The notes below the pieces were generated by a model. It was not told the DNA's origin, searched no databases, and saw only the letters and a list, made by a program, of their open reading frames with translations. This document shows, piece by piece, positions 25,980 to 36,304 of a stretch of 46,563 nucleotides of DNA; positions within the stretch are counted from its first letter, which is position 1; every line of letters starts with the position of its first letter. A program made the position numbers and the translations under genes. The DNA comes from Sulfuritalea sp. Lineage in GTDB: Bacteria; Pseudomonadota; Gammaproteobacteria; Burkholderiales; Rhodocyclaceae. The stretch lies in assembly GCA_030247575.1 (NCBI GenBank), contig JAOTRV010000032.1, positions 1 through 46,563 on the forward strand. Reading direction: 5' to 3'.

Positions 25980-26354
25980 ATGAACACGCCAAACAACCTG
26001 AAATACGCTGCCTCGCATGAATGGGCCAGAACGGAAGCCGACGGCACCGTCACCATCGGCATCACCGACCACGCCCAGGAGGCCCTGGGCGACATCGTCT
26101 TCCTCGAACTGCCGGCCGTCGGCCGCGTCGTCAAGGCCGGCGAGGAATGCGCCGTGGTCGAATCGGTGAAGGCCGCCTCCGACATCTACTCGCCGGTTTC
26201 AGGCGAAGTGGTGGACATCAATCAGCCCGCCATCGACGCGCCGGAATCGGTCAATGCCGATGCCTACGCCACCTGGCTGTTCCGCATCAAGCCGTCCAAT
26301 CCGGCCGAACTCGATTCCCTGCTCGACGCCGCCGCCTACGCCGCCACGCTTTGA
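25980..26354 (+). CDS. gcvH: Glycine cleavage system H protein
   Basis: A 124-residue lipoyl carrier protein shuttling the aminomethyl group between P, T and L proteins. The lipoylation site is Lys64 in [10 protein letters not shown], and [12 protein letters not shown] and [11 protein letters not shown] are family landmarks. The ATG at 25980 is chosen over a TTG two codons upstream; GAGGA precedes it. It lies between gcvT and gcvP in one operon under the glycine riboswitch. Confidence 0.97.
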   Translation: MNTPNNLKYAASHEWARTEADGTVTIGITDHAQEALGDIVFLELPAVGRVVKAGEECAVVESVKAASDIYSPVSGEVVDINQPAIDAPESVNADAYATWLFRIKPSNPAELDSLLDAAAYAATL

Positions 26355-26363
26355 GCGACCGTC

Positions 26364-29330
26364 ATGCACGCTGAGAACCTGACGATACCGCTGACCACCC
26401 TCGAACACCGCGACGAATTCATCGGCCGCCACATCGGCCCTAACCCGCAGGTCATCGCCGGCATGCTGGCCGCGATCGGCACGTCATCGCTCGACACGCT
26501 GATCAACGAAACGGTGCCGGCGGCGATCCGCCTCAAGCGCCCGCTCGATCTGCCGGCGCCGATGCCGGAGCATGCGGCGCTGGCCGCGCTGAAAGCCATC
26601 GCGGCGAAGAACGTGCTGAAGAAGTCCCTCATCGGCCAGGGCTACTACGGCACGCACACGCCGCCGGTGATCCTGCGCAACCTGTTCGAGAATCCCGGCT
26701 GGTACACCGCCTACACGCCCTACCAGGCCGAGATCGCCCAGGGCCGTCTCGAAGCGCTGCTGAATTACCAGCAGATGGTGATAGACCTCACCGGCATGCA
26801 GATCGCCAACGCCTCGCTGCTCGACGAAGCGACCGCCGCCGCCGAGGCGATGACCATGGCGCGGCGCATTTCGAAAGCCAAGGGCAATGTGTTTTTCGTC
26901 GATGAAGCCGCCTTCCCGCAGACCATCGACGTCATCAAAACCCGCGCTGCGTATTTCGGTTTCGAGCTGGTCTTCGGCAAGCCCGAAGACGCAAGCAAGC
27001 ACGATTTGTTCGGCGCCCTGCTGCAGTACCCCAACGCGCGCGGCGAAATTTCCGATCTGACCACCGCGATCGCCACGATCAAGGGCAAGGGCGGCGTGGT
27101 CGCTGTCGCAAGCGACCTGATGGCGCTGGTGCTGCTGAAATCGCCCGGCGAGATGGGCGCCGACATCGCGCTCGGCTCCTCGCAGCGCTTCGGCGTGCCG
27201 ATGGGTTTCGGCGGTCCGCACGCGGCCTTTTTCGCCACGCGCGAATCGCATGTGCGCTCGATGCCGGGCCGCATCATCGGCGTCTCGAAGGATGCGCGCG
27301 GCAAGACGGCGTATCGCATGGCGCTGCAAACCCGCGAGCAGCACATCCGCCGCGAGAAGGCCAATTCCAACATCTGCACCTCGCAGGTGCTGCTCGCCAA
27401 CATCGCCGGCATGTATGCGGTGTGGCACGGCCCCGAGGGCCTGCGCCGCATCGCCGGCCGCATCCATCGCCTGACGGCGCTGCTGGCCGGCGGCCTCGGC
27501 GTCAGCGGCAAGGACTTCTTCGACAGCTTCGAAGTGAAAGTCGGCGCCGGCGACACGGCGAAATACATCAAGGCGGCGTGCGACGCCGGCTACAACCTGC
27601 GCCAGGTCGACGCCGAAACCATCGGCATCAGCCTCGACGAAACCACCACGCGCGAGGACGTCGCCGCGCTGCTCAAAATCTTCGGCAAGAACACTCCGGT
27701 GGAAGCGCTCGACACGGCGCGGCCCGGCGCGATTCCGGTCACGCTGCTGCGTCGCGAACCCATCCTGCAGCATCCGGTGTTCAACACGCATCACACCGAG
27801 CACGGCATGCTGCGCTACCTCAAGCGCCTGCAGAACCGCGACCTGGCGCTCGACCACGCGATGATCCCGCTCGGCTCCTGCACCATGAAGCTCAACGCCG
27901 CCGCCGAGATGATTCCCGTGTCGTGGCCCGAGTTCGCGCAGATGCATCCCTTCGTGCCGCTGGACCAGGCGCAGGGTTACCTGGAGCTGATCACGGGTCT
28001 GGAGTACCAGCTCAAGGCGATCACCGGCTTCGATGCCGTCTGCATGCAGCCGAACTCCGGCGCGCAGGGCGAATACGCTGGGCTGGTGTCGATCCGCCGC
28101 TACCAGAACGCCAATGGCCAGAGTCATCGCAACATCTGCCTGATTCCGAAGTCGGCCCACGGCACCAACCCGGCGACGGCGCAGATGTGCGGCCTCGAAG
28201 TGGTCGTGGTGGCCTGCGACGACAGCGGCAACGTCGATGTCGCCGACCTCAGGGCCAAGGCCGAACAGCACGCCGCGAAGCTGTCCTGCCTGATGATCAC
28301 CTACCCGTCGACGCACGGCGTCTTCGAAGAAGCCATCAAGGACATCTGCGCCATCGTGCATGCCAATGGCGGGCAGGTGTACATGGACGGCGCCAACCTC
28401 AACGCGCAGGTCGGCCTCTGCCGGCCGGCCGACATCGGCGCCGACGTCTCGCACATCAACCTGCACAAGACCTTCGCCATCCCGCACGGCGGCGGCGGAC
28501 CGGGCATGGGCCCGATCGGCCTCAAGGCACATCTCGCGCCCTTTGCGCCGGGGCATTTCTCGCTCCCCATCCCCCTCCCGGCCTCCCCCTTGAAGGGGGA
28601 GGAGTTTTGCTCCCTCCCCTTGAAGGGGAGGGTTGGGGAGGGGATGGGGTCGGTCTCCGCCGCCCCCTGGGGCTCGGCGGCTATCCTGCCGATCTCCTGG
28701 ATGTACATGACCATGATGGGTGGCACCGGGCTCACGCGCGCCACCGAGATCGCGATCCTCAACGCCAACTACGTCGCGGCGAAACTCAAGGACCACTACC
28801 CGGTGCTCTACACCGGCAGCCAGGGCCGCGTCGCCCACGAGTGCATCCTCGACGTGCGGGCCATCAAGGCGGCCACCGGCGTCGCCGAAATCGACATCGC
28901 CAAGCGCCTGATGGACTACGGCTTCCACGCCCCGACGGTCAGCTTCCCGGTGGCCGGCACGCTGATGGTGGAGCCGACGGAGAGCGAGGACAAGGCCGAG
29001 CTCGATCGCTTCTGCGCCGCGATGATCGCGATCCGCGACGAAATCCGCCGCATCGAGAACGGCGAATGGACGCTGGACGCGAGCCCGCTCAAGCAGGCGC
29101 CGCACACCGAGGCGGACGTGATCGGCGACTGGACGCGGCCCTACTCGCGCGAGCAGGCCGTGTTCCCGCTGCCCTGGGTGGCGGAAAACAAGTTCTGGCC
29201 CTTCGTCAATCGCATCGACGATGTGTACGGCGACCGCAACCTGTTCTGCAGCTGCGTGCCGATGGATGAACTGGAAGGGCTCTCCGGTATTGCACGTGGT
29301 GCAAATCCGGAAGGCTATCGCGACCGTTAG
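26364..29330 (+). CDS. gcvP: Glycine dehydrogenase (decarboxylating), P protein
   Basis: A 988-residue PLP enzyme that decarboxylates glycine and loads the H protein. The PLP lysine is Lys702 in [19 protein letters not shown]. coli GcvP is 957 residues; the excess is explained by about 30 residues at 734-763 (beginning SLPIPLP, including [13 protein letters not shown], ending GEGMGS). These are encoded by a GC-rich palindromic repeat inserted in frame between APFAPGH and [19 protein letters not shown], regions adjacent in ordinary P proteins. The insert lies soon after the active-site lysine in the primary sequence, probably in a loop. The rest looks intact. It is last of gcvTHP and nine bases before the ACT-domain gene. 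Confidence 0.96.
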   Translation: MHAENLTIPLTTLEHRDEFIGRHIGPNPQVIAGMLAAIGTSSLDTLINETVPAAIRLKRPLDLPAPMPEHAALAALKAIAAKNVLKKSLIGQGYYGTHTPPVILRNLFENPGWYTAYTPYQAEIAQGRLEALLNYQQMVIDLTGMQIANASLLDEATAAAEAMTMARRISKAKGNVFFVDEAAFPQTIDVIKTRAAYFGFELVFGKPEDASKHDLFGALLQYPNARGEISDLTTAIATIKGKGGVVAVASDLMALVLLKSPGEMGADIALGSSQRFGVPMGFGGPHAAFFATRESHVRSMPGRIIGVSKDARGKTAYRMALQTREQHIRREKANSNICTSQVLLANIAGMYAVWHGPEGLRRIAGRIHRLTALLAGGLGVSGKDFFDSFEVKVGAGDTAKYIKAACDAGYNLRQVDAETIGISLDETTTREDVAALLKIFGKNTPVEALDTARPGAIPVTLLRREPILQHPVFNTHHTEHGMLRYLKRLQNRDLALDHAMIPLGSCTMKLNAAAEMIPVSWPEFAQMHPFVPLDQAQGYLELITGLEYQLKAITGFDAVCMQPNSGAQGEYAGLVSIRRYQNANGQSHRNICLIPKSAHGTNPATAQMCGLEVVVVACDDSGNVDVADLRAKAEQHAAKLSCLMITYPSTHGVFEEAIKDICAIVHANGGQVYMDGANLNAQVGLCRPADIGADVSHINLHKTFAIPHGGGGPGMGPIGLKAHLAPFAPGHFSLPIPLPASPLKGEEFCSLPLKGRVGEGMGSVSAAPWGSAAILPISWMYMTMMGGTGLTRATEIAILNANYVAAKLKDHYPVLYTGSQGRVAHECILDVRAIKAATGVAEIDIAKRLMDYGFHAPTVSFPVAGTLMVEPTESEDKAELDRFCAAMIAIRDEIRRIENGEWTLDASPLKQAPHTEADVIGDWTRPYSREQAVFPLPWVAENKFWPFVNRIDDVYGDRNLFCSCVPMDELEGLSGIARGANPEGYRDR
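28563..28649 (+). repeat. Double-hairpin palindromic repeat inserted in frame in gcvP
   Basis: Two adjacent perfect hairpins, CCTCCCCCT/AGGGGGAGG (28582-28602) and CCCTCCCCT/AGGGGAGGG (28612-28632), both with loop TGA, are bracketed by CCCCATCCCC-type and GGGGATGGGG-type outer arms. The inserted length keeps the gcvP frame open. Related copies occur at 29948-29970 and inside rlhA. Confidence 0.85.
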
Positions 29331-29338
29331 GAGAGAGC

Positions 29339-29872
29339 ATGAGCCAATCATCCTTCCACCTGATTCTCACCGTGATCGGCGACGACCGCCCCGGCCTCGT
29401 CGGCGAGCTCTCGGCCGTGATCAGCGCCCATCAGGGGAGCTGGCTCGAATCCTCCATGGCGCAGCTGGCCGGCAAGTTCGCCGGCATCGTCGAAGTCGCG
29501 GTCGATGAAGCGCACGCGGACGCGCTGAAGCTGGAGTTGGGCCAGCTCACCGGGCTGAAGGTCACGATCGAAACGGCCGCCGCACAGAAGTCGGCGCCGA
29601 AGGGACGGCGATTGAAGCTCGCGCTCGTCGGCCACGACCGCATCGGCATCGTGCGCGAGGTGTCGCAGGTGCTGGCGCACCATGCGGTCAATGTCGAAAG
29701 CCTGGAGACGCACACCTCCAGCGCGCCGATGTCCGCCGCCGTGCTGTTCCACGCCGTGGCCGAACTCACCGCCGCGCCGGATCTCGACGTTTCCGCGCTG
29801 ACCGGGGAACTGGAACGCATCTCGAACGATCTGATGGTCGATATCACGCTCGACGAAACCATTCGGGCATGA
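29339..29872 (+). CDS. GcvR-like ACT-domain regulatory protein
   Basis: A 177-residue protein with two ACT domains: FHLILTVIGDDRPGLVGELS at the start and LKLALVGHDRIGIVREVSQV from about residue 91. This is the layout of GcvR, which in enterics senses glycine and restrains GcvA. It starts at the ATG at 29339 after a GGAGAGAG site, immediately after gcvP, supporting a role in glycine metabolism. The linker KSAPKGRRLK between domains is encoded by a reversed copy of the dispersed core repeat. No gcvA is present in the window, so the partner is unknown. Confidence 0.8.
   Translation: MSQSSFHLILTVIGDDRPGLVGELSAVISAHQGSWLESSMAQLAGKFAGIVEVAVDEAHADALKLELGQLTGLKVTIETAAAQKSAPKGRRLKLALVGHDRIGIVREVSQVLAHHAVNVESLETHTSSAPMSAAVLFHAVAELTAAPDLDVSALTGELERISNDLMVDITLDETIRA
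29585..29613 (-). repeat. Dispersed core repeat in the linker of the ACT protein gene
   Basis: On the minus strand this reads AATCGCCGTCCC, TTCG, GCGCCGACTTCTG, matching the core except for about four positions. It is translated in the reverse direction relative to other coding copies, as the linker KSAPKGRR between ACT domains. Confidence 0.45.
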
Positions 29873-29920
29873 GCGCCGTCCGCCGGGCCGTCCCAAGGAC
29901 GGCGCAGCCAACAACATGGA

Positions 29921-29976
29921 GCGAGCGCAGCTCGCGAACCCCCGTCACCCCCTTCCCTGGGGAGGGGGCTGGGAGG
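29921..29976 (+). repeat. GC-rich palindromic repeat supplying a ribosome-binding site
   Basis: A GCGAGC/GCTCGC hairpin with loop GCA (29921-29935) is followed by a CCCCC-TTCCC / GGGAGGGGG hairpin (about 29948-29969). The trailing GGGAGGAGAG (29971-29980) sits at Shine-Dalgarno distance from the GST start at 29988. It resembles the gcvP and rlhA insertions. Confidence 0.7.
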
Positions 29977-29987
29977 AGAGCAGTTCA

Positions 29988-30680
29988 ATGAGTTACATCC
30001 TGCACATCGCCAACAAGAACTACTCGTCCTGGTCGCTGCGGCCCTGGGTGCTGATGCGGGCGCTGGACATTCCCTTCAGCGAGCGCCTGCACCGGCTCGG
30101 CGCCGAGACCTTCACCGATTTCTCTCCCTCGGGCAAGGTGCCCTGCCTGGTGGACATCGCGACCGTGGTCTGGGATTCGCTGGCCATCGCCGAATACCTG
30201 GCCGAAGACCATTCCGGCGTCTGGCCGCAGGACGCCAAGGCCCGCGCCTGGGCGCGCTGCGCTGCGGCCGAGATGCACTCGGGCTTCGCCACCCTGCGCA
30301 ACCAGCACGGCATGAACGTCGGCGTGCGCGTCGCGGTGGCGCAGCGTTCGCCCGAATTGCTGGCCGACATCGCGCGCATCGAGCAGCTGTGGAACGACGG
30401 CCTGGCCCGCTTCGGCGGACCTTTCCTGGCCGGCAAAGAGTTCTGCGCGGTCGATGCCTTCTTCGCGCCCGTGGTGTATCGCTGCCGCACCTACGGCGTC
30501 GCCGTGAATGGCGCCGCCGCCGGCTACCTCGAGACCATGCTCGCCCACCCGGCGATGCAGGAGTGGGAGGCTGCCGCGCTGGCCGAAGATTTCCGCGAAG
30601 CCAAGCACGAAGCCGAACTGCCGCAAATCGGCACGGTCACGGCGGACTATCGCGCCGTGCCGCCAGCGCCGACTCTTTGA
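29988..30680 (+). CDS. Glutathione S-transferase family protein
   Basis: A 230-residue cytoplasmic GST. The thioredoxin-like N-terminal domain is MSYILHIANKNYSSWSLRPW with the catalytic-type Ser region, then SPSGKVPCLVDIATVVWDSLAIAEYLAE (glutathione-binding loop and Ser), and an all-helical C-terminal domain with GPFLAGKEFCAVDAFFAPVV. Detoxification is the general family role; the substrate is unknown. The start is set by GGAGGAG, which belongs to a palindromic repeat. The last residues AVPPAPTL and part of the stop come from a dispersed core repeat, and the stop overlaps the trhP start by one base. Confidence 0.9.
   Translation: MSYILHIANKNYSSWSLRPWVLMRALDIPFSERLHRLGAETFTDFSPSGKVPCLVDIATVVWDSLAIAEYLAEDHSGVWPQDAKARAWARCAAAEMHSGFATLRNQHGMNVGVRVAVAQRSPELLADIARIEQLWNDGLARFGGPFLAGKEFCAVDAFFAPVVYRCRTYGVAVNGAAAGYLETMLAHPAMQEWEAAALAEDFREAKHEAELPQIGTVTADYRAVPPAPTL
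30651..30677 (+). repeat. Dispersed core repeat forming the GST C-terminus
   Basis: The segment CGCCGTGCCGCCAGCGCCGA followed by CTCTT matches the core closely. It is read in frame as AVPPAPTL and then a stop, at the very end of the GST gene and directly against the trhP start. Confidence 0.65.
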
Positions 30681-32023
30681 TGAAAACCCCCGAGCTGCTG
30701 GCGCCGGCGGGCTCGCTGGCGATGGCGCGCACGGCGCTGGATTTCGGCGCTACCGCCATCTACGCCGGCCAGCCGCGCTACAGCCTGCGCGTGCGCAACA
30801 ACGACTTCGGCACGCTGGAGAACCTCGCCGAGGGCATCGCACTCACCCACGCGCGCGGCGGCAAGTTCTATCTGGTCAGCAACATCCTGCCGCACAACGC
30901 CAAGCTCAGGACCTACCTCGACGACATGGCGCCGATGATCGATCTCAAGCCCGACGCACTGATCATGGCCGACCCCGGCCTGATGATGATGATCCGCGAG
31001 CGCTGGCCCGAGATGCCGATTCACCTCTCGGTGCAGGCCAACACGGTGAACCACGCGGCCGTAAAGTTCTGGCGCAGCGTCGGCGTTTCGCGCGTGATCC
31101 TCTCGCGCGAACTCTCGCTCGACGAAGTCGCCGAAATCCGCCAGGAATGTCCGGACACGGAACTCGAAGTCTTCGTGCACGGTGCGCTGTGCATCGCCTA
31201 TTCTGGCCGCTGCCTGCTCTCCGGCTACTTCAACCACCGCGACCCGAACCAGGGCAGTTGCACCAACTCCTGCCGCTGGGACTACAAGCTGCATGAGGGC
31301 AGCGAAGACGCCGCCGGCGATGTCGACCTCGCCACGCCGCGTCCGCTCGCCGTGGCGCCAGCGCCGACTTTGGCGGGCGCCGCCAAGCAAAGCACGCTGC
31401 GCCGCCCCGGCGCCACCTGGCTGCTGGAAGAGAAAGAACGCCCCGGCGAATACATGCCGATCGAGGAAGACGAGCACGGCAGCTACATCCTCAACTCGAA
31501 AGACCTGCGCGCCATCGAGTACGTGGCGAAGCTCACCGCGATCGGCGTCGACTCGCTGAAGATCGAAGGCCGCACCAAGTCGCCCTACTACGTTGCGCGC
31601 ACCTGCCAGAGCTACCGCCAGGCCATCGACGACGCCGTCGCCGGGCGGCCCTTCGACGCGCAACTGATCGGCCAGCTCGACGGGCTGGCCAATCGCGGCT
31701 ACACCGCCGGCTTCTACGACCGCCACCCCGACCGCGACTACCAGAACTACCTGCGCGGCAGTTCCGAATCCAGCCGCAGCCTCTACGTCGGCGACGTGAC
31801 CGGTTACGACGCCAATGGGCTAGCCGAGATCGAGGTGAAGAACCGCTTCAGCGTCGGCGACCGCATCGAGATCATCCGCCCCGCCGGCAATCTCGAACTG
31901 GTCATCGATGCCATGCAGGATCGCGACGGCGAGCCGGCAACGGTCGCGCCCGGCAACGGCCATCTGATGCGCATCGCCCTGCCGCCCGGCTGCGAAGGCG
32001 CCTTCGTGGCGCGATACGTCTAG
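30680..32023 (+). CDS. trhP: tRNA 5-hydroxyuridine synthase TrhP (U32 peptidase family)
   Basis: A 447-residue member of the U32 family, matching E. coli TrhP (YegQ), which makes 5-hydroxyuridine at tRNA position 34 using prephenate. It opens KTPELLAPAGSLAMARTALD; the U32 signature is EVFVHGALCIAYSGRCLLSG, followed by the cysteine-rich GSCTNSCRWDYK likely to bind an Fe-S cluster. EYMPIEEDEHGSYILNSKDL and SLKIEGRTKSPYYVAR are typical. Residues about 222-231 (RPLAVAPAPT) come from a dispersed core repeat. The stop codon is the first three bases of a 115-base inverted-repeat element. Confidence 0.92.
   Translation: MKTPELLAPAGSLAMARTALDFGATAIYAGQPRYSLRVRNNDFGTLENLAEGIALTHARGGKFYLVSNILPHNAKLRTYLDDMAPMIDLKPDALIMADPGLMMMIRERWPEMPIHLSVQANTVNHAAVKFWRSVGVSRVILSRELSLDEVAEIRQECPDTELEVFVHGALCIAYSGRCLLSGYFNHRDPNQGSCTNSCRWDYKLHEGSEDAAGDVDLATPRPLAVAPAPTLAGAAKQSTLRRPGATWLLEEKERPGEYMPIEEDEHGSYILNSKDLRAIEYVAKLTAIGVDSLKIEGRTKSPYYVARTCQSYRQAIDDAVAGRPFDAQLIGQLDGLANRGYTAGFYDRHPDRDYQNYLRGSSESSRSLYVGDVTGYDANGLAEIEVKNRFSVGDRIEIIRPAGNLELVIDAMQDRDGEPATVAPGNGHLMRIALPPGCEGAFVARYV
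31348..31372 (+). repeat. Dispersed core repeat translated inside trhP
   Basis: The bases CTCGCCGTGGCGCCAGCG then CCGACTTTGG match the core and are translated as LAVAPAPTLAG in a variable loop of TrhP between the cysteine cluster and the conserved EKERPGEYM segment. Confidence 0.6.
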
Positions 32024-32135
32024 GGAAGCACTGATTAAGTCCGTTCGCGTTGAGCCTGTCGAAACGCAAGCCAGTCAAACCAAGGGCTTCGACAAGCTCA
32101 GCCCGAACGGCAGGTACTTGTTCAGCGTTTCCCTA
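32021..32135. repeat. 115-base inverted-repeat element (TAGGGAA ends)
   Basis: The element runs from TAGGGAAGCACTGATTAAGT to CTTGTTCAGCGTTTCCCTA. Flanks plus ends are perfectly inverted over 11 bases (CGTCTAGGGAA / TTCCCTAGACG). Inside are further inverted arms CCGTTCG/CGAACGG, TGAGC/GCTCA and TGTCGAA/TTCGACA. It looks like a non-autonomous mobile or REP-type element. Its first codon-sized unit, TAG, is the trhP stop. Confidence 0.8.
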
Positions 32136-32261
32136 GACGCGTCGCAACTCACCGAGGTCCGCATCCCCATCTATCCCGAGGGCCGGGAAACCTGCGGCAG
32201 CTGCGCCGCCGGTGATGAAGTCGCCGAAGGCGCGCTGATCCTGCCGCTGGAAACGACCTGA
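32136..32261 (+). pseudogene. Possible severed 3' coding remnant (41 codons)
   Basis: Removing exactly the 115-base element joins the last sense codon of trhP (GTC at 32018) in frame to 41 further sense codons, beginning DASQLTEVRIPIYPEGRETC and ending ALILPLETT before a TGA at 32259. The stop abuts the convergent gene's stop. This may be a lost C-terminal tail of TrhP, or the tail of another gene. E. coli TrhP does not need it for a full-length match, so the call is tentative. Confidence 0.35.
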
Positions 32262-33122
32262 TCAGATCAGCAGGTAGCGGTTTGCCTGGTCCTGGCGCTG
32301 CAGCGCGGCCACGGCATCCTGCCGGCTGACCCGCGCCACCAGCACGGTCCACTGCCGCCGGTCGCGGCCGAACAGCTTGGGAAACTTGAGGATGCTGCAA
32401 CTCCCGTCCGCCGCCGGATTGCGCGAGATCACGCCCATGCGATCGACGCACACTTCCGTCGGCTCCAGATGCAGGTGTTCCCCCGCCGCCGCCAGCCACT
32501 CGACGAAGCCCTGCAGCAGACTTTCCGGAGCCAGCGCGGCAGTGACCTGCTGCTCGCGCAGTTCGGTCACGCGAGCGGCGAAACCATAGGCCAGGCTGTC
32601 GAAGGCCGCGTCCCGCAGGCGCTGGCGCGTGATCTCGTGGCTGCTGCCCAGGCCCCACAGCGTATGGTCGGCAAAATAGAGCAGTTGCTGGGGCACCTCC
32701 GTTTGCAGCACCCCTTCCAGCAGGGCCGTGCCCAGCACGGTCTTTTCGCGCGGGCGCATGCCCAGCAGGGCGAAGAACTCCGCCGCCGCGCCCTGCGCCG
32801 GGTCGGCCAGGAACTGGCGCACTTCGCGGCTCCGGCCCAGCATCTCGGCAATGTCGCCGGGGCCGGCGAATATCGCATGCACCAGCGGATCGGCGCCGAA
32901 GCCGCGCGCGCTGACATCGAGCGGGCCGGGAATGGCGGCCGCCAGTTCCGCGCAATAGGCCAGCGCCGGAGCGACCGCCGCGGCAAGCTTGCGCTCGTAG
33001 CCGGAAACCATTTTCAGCAGCGGATCGATGACCTCGACCGCCCGCCCGATGGCCTGCCGCGTCGCCGGGTCGGGCGGCGGCGCAAGCCCCAGCCAGCGGC
33101 CCAGACCGGAAAGAATCCCCAT
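32262..33122 (-). CDS. Hypothetical protein, 286 aa
   Basis: A 286-residue soluble, Ala/Leu-rich, mostly helical protein beginning MGILSGLGRWLGLAPPPDPA. The start has GAGGAG eight bases upstream and is preferred over an ATG 13 codons earlier. Residues 95-115 contain GMRPREKTVLGTALLEGV-like and TEVPQQLLYFADHTLWGL segments; the C-terminal part resembles a beta-rich domain (EVCVDRMGVISRNPAADGSC). No family is recognised and no motif suggests a reaction. It is divergent from ettA, 59 bases away, and converges on the trhP region. Confidence 0.7.
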   Translation of the reverse strand: MGILSGLGRWLGLAPPPDPATRQAIGRAVEVIDPLLKMVSGYERKLAAAVAPALAYCAELAAAIPGPLDVSARGFGADPLVHAIFAGPGDIAEMLGRSREVRQFLADPAQGAAAEFFALLGMRPREKTVLGTALLEGVLQTEVPQQLLYFADHTLWGLGSSHEITRQRLRDAAFDSLAYGFAARVTELREQQVTAALAPESLLQGFVEWLAAAGEHLHLEPTEVCVDRMGVISRNPAADGSCSILKFPKLFGRDRRQWTVLVARVSRQDAVAALQRQDQANRYLLI

Positions 33123-33181
33123 CCAAAGTTCTCCTCGGTCGGTTAAGCTTGCGGATTCCAATTCACCATCAGATATTGCAA

Positions 33182-34846
<1,665 letters not shown>

Positions 34847-34875
34847 GATATCAACGTCATCTTCAGGGAACCGCC

Positions 34876-35205
34876 ATGCTCGATGCCGAAGCCATCCAGT
34901 CAGCCGTCAAGCGCATGGTCGCCGCCGCCTCCGGCCCCAGCCGGGTGATCCTGTTCGGGTCCTACGCGCGCGGCACGGCGGGCGAGGGGTCCGACCTGGA
35001 CCTGATGGTGGTGGAACACGAACTGACGGACAAGGCCGGCGAGTATTTGCGGCTGCGCGAGGCATTGGGTCGCGTGGCACCCGGCATCGGTGTCGATCTG
35101 CTGCTCTATCCCTTGGCCGAGTTCGAGCGTCGCAGCCAGGTTCCCGGCACCATCCTGTTCGAGGCGCGTATGGAAGGCAAGGTATTGCATGACGCCCTTC
35201 ATTGA
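34876..35205 (+). CDS. MNT-type nucleotidyltransferase (antitoxin-like)
   Basis: A 109-residue minimal nucleotidyltransferase. The signature is VILFGSYARGTAGEGSDLDL, with Gly-Ser and the metal-binding Asp-x-Asp, and a third acidic position in GIGVDLLLY. Such proteins pair with HEPN proteins; in characterised pairs the MNT AMPylates or otherwise neutralises the HEPN RNase. Its end overlaps the HEPN gene by 17 bases, giving strong coupling. It starts at the ATG at 34876, 30 bases after ettA. Confidence 0.88.
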   Translation: MLDAEAIQSAVKRMVAAASGPSRVILFGSYARGTAGEGSDLDLMVVEHELTDKAGEYLRLREALGRVAPGIGVDLLLYPLAEFERRSQVPGTILFEARMEGKVLHDALH

Positions 35206-35590
35206 GGAAGCCGAGAGGCTGCTTCGGCTGGCGAGGCGGGATTTTCAGGCATTCGCGATCCTCGACTCCCACCCGGAGGCACCGTTTGCATCCGTCTGCT
35301 TTCACGCCCAGCAATGCGCCGAAAAGGCACTGAAAGCAGTACTGACCGCCAGGCAGGTTTATTTTCGCTACACGCATGACCTCGAAGAATTGACCCGCCT
35401 CCTGACGGGTGCCGGCATTTCGCCACCCTTGGCTAGCGTCGAATTTCAGCGCCTCACGCCCTCCGCGGTAGAGCTTCGCTACGACGAAGGGGTTCCTCTG
35501 CTGACGCGGGAAGAAGCCAGCCGGATCGCGACCCGGACACTGGCTTGGGCCGAAGCAATCGTCAAGGAAATCGCCGGCGCTTCTCCCTGA
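35189..35590 (+). CDS. HEPN-domain protein (toxin-like)
   Basis: A 133-residue helical HEPN protein beginning MTPFIEEAERLLRLARRDFQ. Landmarks are CFHAQQCAEKALKAVLTARQ and YFRYTHDLEELTRLL, the Arg...His arrangement expected of this HEPN branch. It overlaps the MNT gene by 17 bases. Known MNT/HEPN pairs behave as toxin-antitoxin or abortive-infection modules in which HEPN cleaves RNA. Toxicity is inferred; some members of this branch lack RNase activity. It is followed by a dispersed core repeat. Confidence 0.82.
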   Translation: MTPFIEEAERLLRLARRDFQAFAILDSHPEAPFASVCFHAQQCAEKALKAVLTARQVYFRYTHDLEELTRLLTGAGISPPLASVEFQRLTPSAVELRYDEGVPLLTREEASRIATRTLAWAEAIVKEIAGASP

Positions 35591-35624
35591 AGCGGACTGC
35601 AAGCCCTAAGCGCCGGTGGCGATC

Positions 35625-35648
35625 AACAGTCGGCGCTGGCGGGACGGC
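35625..35648 (-). repeat. Dispersed core repeat, intergenic copy
   Basis: On the minus strand this reads GCCGTCCCGCCAGCGCCGAC then TGTT, almost the full core. It lies between the convergent HEPN and PEBP genes. Confidence 0.65.
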
Positions 35649-35677
35649 GGCTGGGCAGCCGCCGGCCTTCCTTCTGC

Positions 35678-36238
35678 TTACTTCTTGCGGCCGTACTTGC
35701 CGGTCAGCGTCGCCTTGCCGATGGAGTTGGCATTGATCATGAAGCCGGCCAGGGATGCCGTCGCTCCGGCCGGCAGATCCAGCTTGTCCACCTTCAGCGC
35801 GTGCAGCGTAATGTTGTAGCGGTGCGGCTTGTCGCCCGCGGGCGGGCAGGGGCCGCCCCAGCCGGGGCCGCCGAAATCGGTGTTGATCTGCGCCGCGCCC
35901 TTGGGCAGCGCCGAGCCGTCGGCCTTGCCCGCGCCCTTCGGCAGTTCCGCCGCATCGGCCGGAACGTTGGTCACCACCCAGTGCCACCAGCCGGCGCCGC
36001 CGGTCGGCGCATCGGGGTCGTGCACCAGCAGCGCGAAGCTCTTCGTGTCCTTGGGCGCGCCCGACCACTTCAGCGCCGGCGAGACGTTCTTGCCGCTGCA
36101 GCCGAAGCCGTTGAACACCTGCTCCTCGGCCATAGTCGCATTGGCCTTGATGTCGGCGCTGGAAAGCTTGAACGCGCCGGCCTGCGCGCTACCGGCCAGG
36201 GCAAGCCCGGCCGCGAACAACAGACTGGATCGAATCAT
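35678..36238 (-). CDS. YbhB/YbcL-family PEBP protein, exported
   Basis: A 186-residue phosphatidylethanolamine-binding-like protein with a clear signal peptide (MIRSSLLFAAGLALAGSAQA, cleaved before GAF). Family motifs are CSGKNVSPALKWSGAPKDTK, LLVHDPDAPTGGAGWWHWVV, GGPGWGGPCPP and HRYNITLHAL, with the ligand-pocket His and Asp residues present. It should be periplasmic. Physiological function in bacteria is not established. The start has AAGGAG eight bases upstream. It is 66 bases downstream of the Rieske gene on the same strand. Confidence 0.92.
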   Translation of the reverse strand: MIRSSLLFAAGLALAGSAQAGAFKLSSADIKANATMAEEQVFNGFGCSGKNVSPALKWSGAPKDTKSFALLVHDPDAPTGGAGWWHWVVTNVPADAAELPKGAGKADGSALPKGAAQINTDFGGPGWGGPCPPAGDKPHRYNITLHALKVDKLDLPAGATASLAGFMINANSIGKATLTGKYGRKK

Positions 36239-36304
36239 GGTGGCTCCTTGTGGGTTGGGGTAAAGAGGAAACCTGCGTCCGCGATTATCGGAGCAATCGC
36301 GCTT

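Noticed and set aside
26484-29351. Very long minus-strand open frame opposite gcvP (955 codons), and similar long frames opposite dnaE2, maeA and the cytochrome
   Set aside because: High-GC coding DNA commonly leaves the opposite frame open. The translations are His/Arg/Ala/Gly/Gln-rich with no family motifs, while the other strand carries unmistakable enzymes.
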